Below the pieces are notes generated by a model. It searched no databases and was not told the DNA's origin. It saw only the letters and a program-made list of their open reading frames with translations. Positions 51,657 through 59,780 of a DNA stretch of 64,000 bases are shown here, one piece after another (position 1 is the stretch's first letter; every line of letters starts with the position of its first letter). The stretch comes from UBA5195 sp034432755 (lineage in GTDB: Bacteria; Chloroflexota; Anaerolineae; Anaerolineales; Villigracilaceae): the NCBI GenBank assembly GCA_034432755.1, contig DAOUBQ010000033.1:25815-89814 (forward strand), read 5' to 3'. The position numbers and the translations under genes are program-made.

Positions 51657-52424
51657 TTGACCATACGCCCTGGCTTCTCTTACTACTTCTTCCACACTCT
51701 TTGGAGTGCGCTAGACCTGGTCTTCCCTCCTCGCTGCGCAGGGTGCGGAAAACTTGGGCAGCGCTGGTGCGCAGACTGCCAACGGCGATTGGCCCCGCCC
51801 CCAGAACCCCTGTGCAAGATTTGTGGCGAACCGCAAAATGCTCCAGGAATTTGCGAACACTGTCGGCAGGCACGACCAGCGTTTTACGCGCTTCGGTCGT
51901 GTTTTGTTTTTAAAGAACCCTTGCGCCCGGCACTGCACAAACTCAAATATCGTCGTGATGTTGGGTTGGGAGAAGCGCTCGCCTGGGATATTGCCACCTT
52001 TCTCACCTCTCTGGGCTGGCAGGCAGAAATGATTGTCGCCATTCCACTCAGCCAACAAAGAATGCGCGAAAGAGGCTATAATCAAGCTGGGTTAATTGCT
52101 CACCCACTCGCACGCATCATGCAATGGAAATACGCTCCCTATGCCCTCCAGCGTGTCCGGCACACACGCTCTCAAGTGGGGTTGAGCGCCGCAGAACGTC
52201 GTGAAAACGTCCAATCTGCGTTCACTGCTCACCCTCGCCTGGTACAAAACAAAACAATTCTGTTGTTTGATGATGTTACCACCACCGGCGCAACCCTTCA
52301 TGCCGCATCTCAAGCGCTGATCTCTGCTGGAGCCAGCCGGGTGTATGCCCTAACCGCCGCCAAAGCCCTGCAAAAATATGGCCTCGACCAAATAAAGCAA
52401 TCATCTCCTCGCTCGTCGCATTGA
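51657..52424 (+). CDS. comF: ComF-family phosphoribosyltransferase-like protein
   Basis: A 255-residue protein with an N-terminal zinc-finger-like region (FPPRCAGCG, WCADC, CKICGE, CEHC) and a type I phosphoribosyltransferase fold ending with the PRPP loop LLFDDVTTTGATLHA. Family members act in DNA uptake. The start is a TTG at 51657, two bases after tadC, because no other start keeps the first Cys pair; GGCGGCGG upstream may serve as ribosome site. A short hairpin (52411-52429) overlaps the stop. Confidence 0.87.
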   Translation: MTIRPGFSYYFFHTLWSALDLVFPPRCAGCGKLGQRWCADCQRRLAPPPEPLCKICGEPQNAPGICEHCRQARPAFYALRSCFVFKEPLRPALHKLKYRRDVGLGEALAWDIATFLTSLGWQAEMIVAIPLSQQRMRERGYNQAGLIAHPLARIMQWKYAPYALQRVRHTRSQVGLSAAERRENVQSAFTAHPRLVQNKTILLFDDVTTTGATLHAASQALISAGASRVYALTAAKALQKYGLDQIKQSSPRSSH

Positions 52425-52463
52425 CGAGCGCACATCTCTTCATTCACTTCACAAGGAGGCAAT

Positions 52464-53033
52464 ATGGCGCACAATCTGGAGATTACAGGACGTGAATTTG
52501 AAGTGACAGACCGCATCCGCGACTATGTCACCAAAAAAGTAGCCAGGCTCGACCGCTACCTGCCAACCATAGATGAAATCCGCGTTGACCTTGCCCATAT
52601 TAAAACTGCCCGCAGCGCAGTAGACCGCTATGTAGCCCAGTTAACCATTCGCGGCAAAGGCCTGTTGCTGCGTTCCGAAGAACGCGCCGAAGACATTCGC
52701 GCCGCGATTGACATTGCCCTCGACAAGCTAACCCGTCAGGTTGCTCGCTACAAAGGCAAACACCAACGCGGACGCGGCGACGGCAAATCAGCCGCCTCAG
52801 TGGCCCTGGAAACCGAAGAACTGCCTGAACTCGAAGCCGAAGAACCACCCATGATTATCCGACGCAAAAAATTCGACCTGATTCCCATGGCAGAAGAAGA
52901 AGCCATTGAACAGATGAAACTTCTTGGCCACGATAACTTCTTCATCTTCTTCAATGCCAAAGCCAGCGCAATCAACGTTCTCTACCGCCGCCGCGACGGA
53001 ACCTACGGTCTCATCGAGCCGCATGTTCGTTAG
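52464..53033 (+). CDS. hpf: Ribosome hibernation-promoting factor, long form
   Basis: A 189-residue protein of the long HPF type that dimerises 70S ribosomes in stationary phase. The N-terminal S30AE domain (about 1-100) begins LEITGREFEVTDRIRDYV. A linker rich in Glu leads to the C-terminal dimerisation domain (about 130-189) with IIRRKKFDLIPMAEEEAIEQ, MKLLGHDNFFIF and NVLYRRRDGTYGLIEP. AAGGAGG precedes the ATG. A strong terminator follows. Confidence 0.95.
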   Translation: MAHNLEITGREFEVTDRIRDYVTKKVARLDRYLPTIDEIRVDLAHIKTARSAVDRYVAQLTIRGKGLLLRSEERAEDIRAAIDIALDKLTRQVARYKGKHQRGRGDGKSAASVALETEELPELEAEEPPMIIRRKKFDLIPMAEEEAIEQMKLLGHDNFFIFFNAKASAINVLYRRRDGTYGLIEPHVR

Positions 53034-53052
53034 ATCAACCGGCTTGGAGTAA

Positions 53053-53090
53053 AATAGACTGGCCTTGCTGGAGGCCAGTCTATTTTTTTT
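53053..53090 (+). terminator. intrinsic terminator between hpf and folE
   Basis: A 12-base-pair stem (53053-53064 with 53073-53084), 8-base loop, then six T. It ends directly at the GGAG ribosome site of folE. TAAAAT at 53050-53055 lies inside the stem and could be a folE -10. Confidence 0.9.
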
Positions 53091-53099
53091 GGAGCAATC

Positions 53100-53732
53100 A
53101 TGCAGCCTGCTGATTTTGACGAGGACAACACCCCTGCCGTTGGGCAAGAACCCATTCATTTCAACGCCATCGAAACAGCGGTTTCTCAAATTCTAACCGC
53201 CATCGGCGAAGACCCGCTGCGCGAAGGATTACAAAAAACCCCCGCTCGTGTCGCCCGAATGTATGGCGAGTTGCTGCAAGGCTATTTACTCGACCCGACT
53301 TCGCTGGTCAACGGCGCCATTTTCGACGTCCAATACGATGAAATGGTCATCGTGCGCGACATAGAATTTTACAGTTTGTGCGAACACCACATGTTGCCCT
53401 TCATTGGCCGGGCGCATGTTGCCTATATTCCCAACGGCAAAGTGCTGGGGCTATCCAAAATCCCGCGCATTGTTGATATGTATGCCCGCCGCCTGCAAGT
53501 GCAAGAGCGCATGACGCGCCAGATTGCAGATTTCCTGCGTGACCTGCTCAAACCCCAGGGGGTTGCCGTGGTGGTCGAGGCCATGCATCTGTGTTCGATG
53601 ATGCGCGGCGTAAAAAAGCACGATGCCCGCATGGTCACATCGGCCATGCATGGCGCGTTTCGCGCCAACCTTGCCACCCGCGAAGAATTCCTGCAAAATA
53701 TCACGCGCGGCGCATCTGAATTGCGTTTTTAG
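53100..53732 (+). CDS. folE: GTP cyclohydrolase I
   Basis: A 210-residue enzyme converting GTP to 7,8-dihydroneopterin triphosphate, first step of folate synthesis. EDPLREGLQKTPARVARMY near residue 35, zinc ligands in SLCEHHMLPFIGRAHVAYIP, and the late MHLCSMMRGVKKH with the third zinc Cys are all present. GGAG lies five bases before the ATG. It converges with folB, which takes a later step of the same pathway, with a 3-base gap. Confidence 0.96.
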   Translation: MQPADFDEDNTPAVGQEPIHFNAIETAVSQILTAIGEDPLREGLQKTPARVARMYGELLQGYLLDPTSLVNGAIFDVQYDEMVIVRDIEFYSLCEHHMLPFIGRAHVAYIPNGKVLGLSKIPRIVDMYARRLQVQERMTRQIADFLRDLLKPQGVAVVVEAMHLCSMMRGVKKHDARMVTSAMHGAFRANLATREEFLQNITRGASELRF

Positions 53733-53735
53733 CAA

Positions 53736-54089
53736 TTAACCCTTCATTCTTTCAATTTCCACCCCCACAGCAGCCGTAAACGGAATGGCCTGGGTCTTCT
53801 CCACCCGAATTTGAACCCCAAAAACACCCGGCATCGCCAAGCACAACTGCGCCAGGTCTTCGGTCAGGGCTTCCACCGTTTGCCGCCGGGCTGTTTCGGC
53901 GTGGGCTTTGAGCAGGTTGGCGGCTTTTTGATAATCCACGCACTCGCTAATCTCGTCCAACACAGCGGCTTGATGAACATCGGTATATAAAATCACGTTA
54001 ATGACCATTTCCTGAGGGCGAACTCGTTCTTGCGGATAAATTCCAATAATGCCATTAACACGCAAATCTCTGATAATCACCTTATCCAT
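53736..54089 (-). CDS. folB: Dihydroneopterin aldolase
   Basis: A 117-residue T-fold enzyme cleaving 7,8-dihydroneopterin to 6-hydroxymethyl-dihydropterin. VIIRDLRVNGIIGIYPQERV at the N-terminus and a late AIPFTAAVGVEIER match the family; the catalytic Lys is replaced or shifted in this C-terminal stretch and is not obvious. GGAGG precedes the ATG. Convergent with folE, so the two are not co-transcribed. Confidence 0.88.
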   Translation of the reverse strand: MDKVIIRDLRVNGIIGIYPQERVRPQEMVINVILYTDVHQAAVLDEISECVDYQKAANLLKAHAETARRQTVEALTEDLAQLCLAMPGVFGVQIRVEKTQAIPFTAAVGVEIERMKG

Positions 54090-54139
54090 AACACCTCCGA
54101 CCCAGAGTATACATCAAGTTCCGCGCTGACGTTTTCGAT

Positions 54140-54145
54140 TAAAAT
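54140..54145 (+). promoter_or_regulatory. -10 box of an apparently leaderless acyltransferase promoter
   Basis: TAAAAT, seven bases before the ATG at 54153, with no ribosome site in between. Confidence 0.5.
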
Positions 54146-54152
54146 TTGCCCC

Positions 54153-55277
54153 ATGCCGAACACCAACCAACTGACATTTACCCGCTTTGCCGCTGCCCTG
54201 ACGGTTGTCATATTCCATTACGGGAGCAAAATTTTCCCCTTCCATCTCTACCCGCTCAGCCAGCTGATTCCCACCGGGCAAATCTTCGTCAGTTACTTTT
54301 TTACACTTTCGGGCTTTATCATGATGCTGGCCTACTGGCCGCAAGCCGAAAAATTCCAAACTCTTCGTTACTGGGTGTTTCGGCTGGCGCGCATCTACCC
54401 CGTATACCTGCTCGGCCTGGGGCTGACCCTCTTGCTCAATTTGAAGTTTTTGCGCGAACTGACCGCTCTGGGATTGAACTTGACCCTGTTGCAAGCCTGG
54501 CGGCCACCTTACCCCAATTCACTCAACTACCCCGGCTGGTCGCTTTCGGTAGAAGCATTTTTCTACCTGCTCTTTCCGCTCATCTTATGGGTTGCCCGCC
54601 GCCTTTCGCTGCGCGTTTCGGCAATTTTGCTTTTCTCATTTTGGGGCGGCAGCATGGCGGCGCATTCTTACCTGCTCAAAAACTGGTACACCGGATTCCC
54701 CTCCTTCACGCACGATGTGCTATTCTATAACCCGCTCTTCCATCTGAATGCTTTCCTGCTCGGCGCGCTGGCTGGCCGCTGGATGTTAGAGCGCGGGCAA
54801 ACCCTGCAAAACCAACCGCGTCTGAATACCGCCCTGCTGGCAGCCAGTCTGCTTCTCATTGCACTCTCGCTGCTCTACCTGAAAGACTTCTTGAAAGACG
54901 CTTTTGGCATCCGCATGGCGCTCACCAACGGCATTTTAGCCCCTATTTTCATCGTATTCATCACCAGCCTGGCGCTCGACCAGACCTGGGTTGCCCGCCT
55001 GCTGCAAAAACCTGGCTTCGTCCTGTTGGGCGATGCCAGTTACGCCATTTACATCCTGCAATACCCGGTGCATACGTTCTATAAAAATTATCTCGACCCA
55101 CGCTTGAGTAATTTCAGCAACGAGGCCCATTTTTACACCTACCTGCTGCTGCTTATCCTGGTCTCCACCGGCACGTTCTTGTGGATAGAAAACCCCACTC
55201 GCCAGGCGGTAAAGCGGCTTTACGACCGCGTCAGCCGCAAAACCAACACCCGCCTGGTCGAATCAGTCACCCGATAG
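54153..55277 (+). CDS. Acyltransferase 3 family membrane protein
   Basis: A 374-residue polytopic protein with about ten membrane segments. The N-terminal TFTRFAAALTVVIFHYG contains the family Arg and His; GFIMMLAYWPQ and WSLSVEAFFYLLFPL are further family motifs. It transfers acyl groups (often acetyl) to surface sugars. The start at 54153 matches a leaderless -10. Its last 58 bases overlap the end of tilS on the other strand. Confidence 0.9.
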   Translation: MPNTNQLTFTRFAAALTVVIFHYGSKIFPFHLYPLSQLIPTGQIFVSYFFTLSGFIMMLAYWPQAEKFQTLRYWVFRLARIYPVYLLGLGLTLLLNLKFLRELTALGLNLTLLQAWRPPYPNSLNYPGWSLSVEAFFYLLFPLILWVARRLSLRVSAILLFSFWGGSMAAHSYLLKNWYTGFPSFTHDVLFYNPLFHLNAFLLGALAGRWMLERGQTLQNQPRLNTALLAASLLLIALSLLYLKDFLKDAFGIRMALTNGILAPIFIVFITSLALDQTWVARLLQKPGFVLLGDASYAIYILQYPVHTFYKNYLDPRLSNFSNEAHFYTYLLLLILVSTGTFLWIENPTRQAVKRLYDRVSRKTNTRLVESVTR

Positions 55278-56626
55278 CCATGCGCCATGCGCAAGCCGGG
55301 AATCCAGGCAATCTCGTCTTCCACGCACAGCACCGGCCAGTTTTTGCGAAATCGTTTGGGGATTTTGAGATTCACGAACAAATCTGATAGTTTCATCGTC
55401 TGCCCAGGCATGCCCAGCGGTTCAAAGCGGTCGCCTGCCCGAAACGGGCGCACCGTGAGCCTTGTCCTGAGATTGGTCGAAGGGCTGGTTTTCGCTAAAT
55501 CGGCATCGAAATACGCTGACCAGTTATCAGTCATCAGTGACCAGTTCTCAGCCTGCCCCCGCAAGGGGGTGAGCAGTGAGATGTGCAGTTCCCACCTATT
55601 CTCCAACTGAATACTGCTTACTGAAAACTGATGACTGAACACTGAACACTGGACACTGATTTGTGGATAGGGCGTTGGCAGCTCCGATTCATCCTCCGTC
55701 AAATACAGCGTTTCGCCTTCGATGAGCGTTTTCAGCCCCCCGGCCAGTTCGGTGGCTTTCAGGGTACAAGCCCGCTCTAGTGCCTCAAAGCCCACATCGC
55801 GCAAGCCAGGCTTAAGGGTGAAGGCTGCCCGCCGAAACAGATTGCGCCGCAGGGCGGGAGACATCTGTCGCAGATGGGGCAGGTTGAAGGCCACAAAGCC
55901 ATTCCCAGCCGCGCTCACGGTGTTTTCCCAGGCTGAATTAACCAGTTCGTTGAGCAGTTCGTAGTCGCCTTGCAGGGCCAGGGCGCTTTTGGCAAGGGTG
56001 TGACGAATTTGCGGGTTGTAGGCTTCCAGTTGGGGCAACAATTGGTGACGCAGACGGTTACGAAAGTAGGCTGTGTCGGCATTGCTGGAATCTGTCAGGT
56101 AGGGCAAGTTGTGTTGACGACAGTAGGCTTCGGTTTGGGCGCGAGTCCAGCTGAGCAGGGGGCGCACGAGCGGGATTTCGGCGTCGAAAACGGGCAAAAT
56201 GACGCGGGGAGGCATCCCTTTTAGCCCCGCAAGCCCCGCGCCGCGCAGGAAGTGCATCAGCACCGTCTCGGCCTGGTCATCGGCGGTGTGACCGACGGCC
56301 ACCGCCCCCGCCCCGGCTTCTCGCGCAGCGCGGAACAGGAAGCGGTAGCGCAACTCCCGCGCCGCTTCTTCCACGGACAGGCCTTCGGCCCCGGCGTACG
56401 CCGCTACATCGGCGGAATCGGTTACGAAGGGCAGTCCCATCTCCTCGGCAATCTTCTGCACATGAGCAGCGTCTGAAGCCGATTCGGGGCGGAGACGGTG
56501 GTTGAAATGGCAAACCAGCAACGAGCAGCCCGCTCCGCGCAGGACATTTAAAAGGGCGAGACTGTCTGGTCCGCCCGAAACGCCTACGACCAGTAATTTT
56601 CCCGATTCCAAAAAAGAGAACATCAT
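55220..56626 (-). CDS. tilS: tRNA(Ile)-lysidine synthase with in-frame repeat insertions
   Basis: A 468-residue enzyme that converts the wobble C of tRNA-Ile(CAU) to lysidine using ATP. The PP-loop VVGVSGGPDSLALL is near residue 14, HFNHRLRPES follows, GHTADDQAETVLMHFLRGAG and YFRNRLRHQLLP are conserved, and the C-terminal domain with RAGDRFEPLGM and KLSDLFVNLKIP is present. Between about residues 322 and 370, two stretches are encoded by 7-base repeats (ISVQCSVFSHQFSVSS; NWSLMTDNWSA). The frame remains open. No ribosome site; two adjacent ATG codons. Confidence 0.92.
   Translation of the reverse strand: MMFSFLESGKLLVVGVSGGPDSLALLNVLRGAGCSLLVCHFNHRLRPESASDAAHVQKIAEEMGLPFVTDSADVAAYAGAEGLSVEEAARELRYRFLFRAAREAGAGAVAVGHTADDQAETVLMHFLRGAGLAGLKGMPPRVILPVFDAEIPLVRPLLSWTRAQTEAYCRQHNLPYLTDSSNADTAYFRNRLRHQLLPQLEAYNPQIRHTLAKSALALQGDYELLNELVNSAWENTVSAAGNGFVAFNLPHLRQMSPALRRNLFRRAAFTLKPGLRDVGFEALERACTLKATELAGGLKTLIEGETLYLTEDESELPTPYPQISVQCSVFSHQFSVSSIQLENRWELHISLLTPLRGQAENWSLMTDNWSAYFDADLAKTSPSTNLRTRLTVRPFRAGDRFEPLGMPGQTMKLSDLFVNLKIPKRFRKNWPVLCVEDEIAWIPGLRMAHGYRVTDSTRRVLVLRLTRS
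55521..55661. repeat. two heptanucleotide arms flanking a hairpin inside tilS
   Basis: Four CAGTnnn units (55521-55548) and, 71 bases on, six ACTGnnn units (55620-55661), which are the same family in inverted orientation. Between them lies CCCCC-GCAA-GGGGG (55556-55569). The unit type matches the array at 25641-25843. Confidence 0.8.
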
Positions 56627-56676
56627 TTGCAGGGGCGAGGTTCTCTTGCCAGTGGAGGAGAAATCCCGCCCTTTCC

Positions 56677-57081
56677 TTAAATTTGGTACAGTTCCACCAG
56701 CACGCCGCTGGTGCTTTCGGGGTGGATGAAGGCGTAGCGTTTGCCGTCGGCAGCGGCGCGCGGTTCTTCGTTGATGAGGCGGATGCCTTTGGCCTTGAGT
56801 TGGGCCATCATGCCTTCGATGTCATCCACTTCCAGGCAGACGTGGTGCATTCCGGGGCCGCGCTTGGCGAGGTATTTGGCGAGGCCCGAATCGTCGCTGG
56901 TGGGTTGAACCAGTTCGATTTCGGCACCTGCCAGGGGCAAAAAGGCAACCTGGCTCTTTTCGGCGGGGACATCGCGCAGTTCGTGCAGTTCCATTCCGAG
57001 CGCGTCGCGCCAGAAGGTGAGAGATTTTTCCATATTATCTACAACAATGGCGACGTGGTTGATGCGGTTAATTTTGGGCAT
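56677..57081 (-). CDS. mce: Methylmalonyl-CoA epimerase
   Basis: A 134-residue VOC-superfamily protein interconverting the methylmalonyl-CoA epimers. INHVAIVVDNMEKSLTFWRD starts the first module with the metal His; GPGMHHVCLEVDDIEG carries the second His; VLVELYQ the closing Glu. GAGGA precedes the ATG at 57081; nine extra residues would precede it otherwise. TATAAT on the minus strand at 57110-57115 may give it its own start. Downstream of a thiolase, so probably part of propionate or branched-chain breakdown. Confidence 0.93.
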   Translation of the reverse strand: MPKINRINHVAIVVDNMEKSLTFWRDALGMELHELRDVPAEKSQVAFLPLAGAEIELVQPTSDDSGLAKYLAKRGPGMHHVCLEVDDIEGMMAQLKAKGIRLINEEPRAAADGKRYAFIHPESTSGVLVELYQI

Positions 57082-57144
57082 GGGGTCCTCGATAGTGAAT
57101 TTGGACACAATTATATCTTCAGCCGGGCGGGCTTGAAATGCTTG

Positions 57145-58347
57145 TTATTCTACTTCAATCGCCATTGCCACCGCCTCGCCGCCGCCCAGGCAAAGGGAGG
57201 CCAGGCCGCGCTTCAGGCCGCGCTCTTTCAGCGCAAACAGGAGCGTAACCAACACGCGTGCGCCACTCGCGCCAATCGGGTGTCCCAACGCAATTGCGCC
57301 GCCGTTAACGTTCACTTTGCTCCAATCCCAGCCTTGTTGGGTCAGTTCGTAGCCGTTGGCAAGCACTTGCGCGGCAAAGGCTTCGTTAAGTTCGATTAAA
57401 TCTACATCGGCCAATGTCCAACCGGCTTTGGCAAGCACTTGAGGCATGGCTTTGGCCGGGGCTGCAAAGAGCCATTTTGGTTCGAGCGCGGCCTGCCCAT
57501 AGGCAACAATGCGCGCCAGGGGCGCCAGGCCATGCGATTCGGCGTAAGCGCGGCTGGCTATCACCAACGCGGCGGCTCCGTCGTTGAGCGAGGAAGAATT
57601 CCCGGCAGTCACTCGCCCATCAGAGCGGAAAGCCGGTTTCAGGCGTGTCAGGGTTTCAAGCGAGGCTTCGCGGCGAGGTCCTTCATCGGCCTCGAACAGC
57701 GTCACTTCGCCTTTGCGCCCCTTCAACTCTACTGGCACAATTTCGGCCTTGAACTTTCCCGTGTCGCTGGCGGCAATGGCTTTTTGATGGCTCTCTAACG
57801 CAAATTTGTCCATCGCTGCCCGGCTGACTTCGTATTCTTCGGCAATGAAATCTGCCGAGTGGCCCATGCCCCAGTTCTCAAAGGGGTCCCACAGCCCATC
57901 GTGCAGGAGCGCATCGGTCAGTTGGGTGTGACCATAGCGTAGTTCGTTATTGCGGCCATTGATGATGTATGGCGCGCGCGACATGCTTTCCATGCCACCG
58001 GCCACAAAAAGCCGCCCGTCGCCCGCACGGATGGCCTGCGCGGCAAACATGGCGGCTTTCAGCCCGGAGCCGCAGACTTTATTGAGAGTGGTTGCGCTGA
58101 CGCTGGCGGGCAACCCGGCGAAAATGGCGGCCTGACGGGCGGGTGCCTGCCCCTGCCCGGCCTGAACGACGTGACCCATCAGCACTTCGTCAATCTCATC
58201 CAGGTTTTCCAACCCCGCGCGTTCGACCGCCGCTTTAACGGCCACAGCGCCCAGTTGGGTTGCCGAAATTGCGCTCAAAGCGCCCTGAAATTTTCCAATC
58301 GGCGTGCGCGCAGCCGATAAAATGACAGCCTCGGTCTCCTTGCTCAT
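57145..58347 (-). CDS. Acetyl-CoA C-acetyltransferase (thiolase)
   Basis: A 400-residue thiolase. Nucleophile Cys92 in LNKVCGSGLKAAMFA, NVNGGAIALGHPIGASGAR with the catalytic His, and GLASLCLGGGEAVAMAIE with the second Cys are present. GGSMES-like AGGMESMSRAPY supports the biosynthetic or acetoacetyl-CoA type. GGAGG precedes the ATG. The gene precedes methylmalonyl-CoA epimerase by 63 bases. Direction (breakdown or synthesis) cannot be told from sequence. Confidence 0.95.
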   Translation of the reverse strand: MSKETEAVILSAARTPIGKFQGALSAISATQLGAVAVKAAVERAGLENLDEIDEVLMGHVVQAGQGQAPARQAAIFAGLPASVSATTLNKVCGSGLKAAMFAAQAIRAGDGRLFVAGGMESMSRAPYIINGRNNELRYGHTQLTDALLHDGLWDPFENWGMGHSADFIAEEYEVSRAAMDKFALESHQKAIAASDTGKFKAEIVPVELKGRKGEVTLFEADEGPRREASLETLTRLKPAFRSDGRVTAGNSSSLNDGAAALVIASRAYAESHGLAPLARIVAYGQAALEPKWLFAAPAKAMPQVLAKAGWTLADVDLIELNEAFAAQVLANGYELTQQGWDWSKVNVNGGAIALGHPIGASGARVLVTLLFALKERGLKRGLASLCLGGGEAVAMAIEVE

Positions 58348-58508
58348 CGCTCCTCCTTTTTGAAGTTGTCTTTTGGTATTCTTATTATACGTTTACCTAT
58401 CTGCAGAGCGCAACCGCTGGGCTAACATCTTGGGGCAAAACTTGCAGGCGCAGTCGGGATGTTTTTAGAACGATAACAGAATATTAAGGTTGCCAAAATA
58501 CATTTGTC

Positions 58509-58537
58509 TTGCCGTATTCTGGAAAACGTTGTATTAT
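58509..58537 (+). promoter_or_regulatory. promoter of the phosphonate-type transporter operon
   Basis: TTGCCG (58509-58514) and TATTAT (58532-58537) with a 17-base spacer, 53 bases before the phnD ATG. Confidence 0.65.
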
Positions 58538-58549
58538 CTGCCTTGCAAA

Positions 58550-58564
58550 CCTGCAAGTTGCAGG
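58550..58564 (+). promoter_or_regulatory. perfect palindrome downstream of the phn promoter
   Basis: CCTGCAAGTTGCAGG is a 7-base inverted pair around a central G, 12 bases after the -10 box, a usual place for a repressor operator. Confidence 0.45.
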
Positions 58565-58590
58565 ACCCATTTTAAGAGGAGAAGAAACCT

Positions 58591-59637
58591 ATGAAACGTT
58601 CGTTCTACTTTGTAGTTGCTCTGCTGGCGCTCGCTTCTATGGTGCTGGCCGCCTGCGGTCCGGCCGCTACCCCCGTTCCGCCCACAGAGGCGCCCAAGCC
58701 GACAGAAGCCCCCAAGCCCACAGAGGCGCCCAAACCCACCGAAGTTCCACCCACACCCGTTCCCCAACTGGGCACGCCTGAAAACCCGCTCATCATGGCA
58801 CTGGCTCCTTCGGCCACCACCCAGGAGCTGCAAACCGGCGGTGCAGCCATTGCTGAAGAGTTGAGCAAAATGACCGGTCTGACCATCACGACCGTCGTCC
58901 CCACCAACTATGCTGCGATGATTGAAGCCATGGGCGCAGGCAATGCCCACATTGGCTGGCTGGCGCCGGTGCAATACATTGTGGCGCATGGTAAGGGTTT
59001 TGCAGACGTGGCTCTTTCCACCGTGCGTAACGGCTCTAACCACTACGGCGTGCAGTTTGTTGCCAATGTCGAAGCCGGTTTTACGTCTTACTACGACCCG
59101 GCCACCGGTAAGAGCACCGCCGATGCCAAAACCGCCCTATCACAGTTTGATGGAAAGAAACCCTGCTGGACCGACCCGCTCTCCGCTTCGGGTTACATCA
59201 TTCCCTCTGGCATTTTGAAGAACTTAGGAATCAAAACCCCGGCTGGCGCCTGGGTACAGGGACATCCGACCGTGATCAAATCGGTCTATCTCAGCCCTAA
59301 AGGCGAAATCTGCCAATTTGGCGCGACCTTCATCGATGCCCGCGCCAATGTGACCAATGACTTCCCGGATGTCAACGACAAAGTCGTGATTATCTACGCC
59401 ACCGACCCATTCATCCCGAACGACAATGTTTCCTTCGCCACCAGCGTTCCTGCCGAAATCCGTGAAAAAGTGACCAAGGCCCTGCTCGATATGGCCGCCA
59501 CCGAAGAAGGCAAAGCGCTGCTCAAGAACGGAGGTTACAGCATCCAGGGTCTCGAAGTGGTGGATGACACCTTCTATGATGAATTCCGCGTCTACCTCGA
59601 GGCTTCTGGCATTGACCCAACGACTCTGTTCAAGTAA
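58591..59637 (+). CDS. phnD: Phosphonate/phosphite-type ABC transporter substrate-binding lipoprotein
   Basis: A 348-residue PhnD-family lipoprotein: lipobox LAAC at residues 18-21, a linker with four KPTEA/V units, then PLIMALAPSATTQELQTGG, IGWLAPVQYIVAHGKG and NHYGVQFVANVEAG, where such proteins bind the phosphonate oxyanion (Ser/Thr and Tyr region). It should bind a phosphonate, phosphite or phosphate ester outside the membrane. AGGAG precedes the ATG. A strong terminator follows, so it is made in excess of the permease. Confidence 0.92.
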   Translation: MKRSFYFVVALLALASMVLAACGPAATPVPPTEAPKPTEAPKPTEAPKPTEVPPTPVPQLGTPENPLIMALAPSATTQELQTGGAAIAEELSKMTGLTITTVVPTNYAAMIEAMGAGNAHIGWLAPVQYIVAHGKGFADVALSTVRNGSNHYGVQFVANVEAGFTSYYDPATGKSTADAKTALSQFDGKKPCWTDPLSASGYIIPSGILKNLGIKTPAGAWVQGHPTVIKSVYLSPKGEICQFGATFIDARANVTNDFPDVNDKVVIIYATDPFIPNDNVSFATSVPAEIREKVTKALLDMAATEEGKALLKNGGYSIQGLEVVDDTFYDEFRVYLEASGIDPTTLFK

Positions 59638-59651
59638 TCCATAAATAACCT

Positions 59652-59687
59652 GAAGAGGGAGGGCTTTTGTTCTCCCTCTTCTTTTTT
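59652..59687 (+). terminator. intrinsic terminator after phnD
   Basis: A 10-base-pair stem GAAGAGGGAG/CTCCCTCTTC with a 10-base loop, followed by TTTTTT. It separates the binding-protein gene from phnC. Confidence 0.9.
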
Positions 59688-59780
59688 GCTTTTTGCAAGA
59701 CACGAGATGTAAGATGTGGAATGGTTTTTTACGTCTTTCATCTCATGTTTTGAATCAAATTCCAGATTGAGGATGGCATT

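Noticed and set aside
52411..52429. Terminator between comF and hpf
   Set aside because: A 7-base-pair stem exists but no T run follows, so it was not listed as a terminator.
54030..54152. N-terminal extension of the acyltransferase
   Set aside because: The 41 extra residues overlap folB and lack hydrophobic pattern; the start at 54153 fits both the family and a -10 box.
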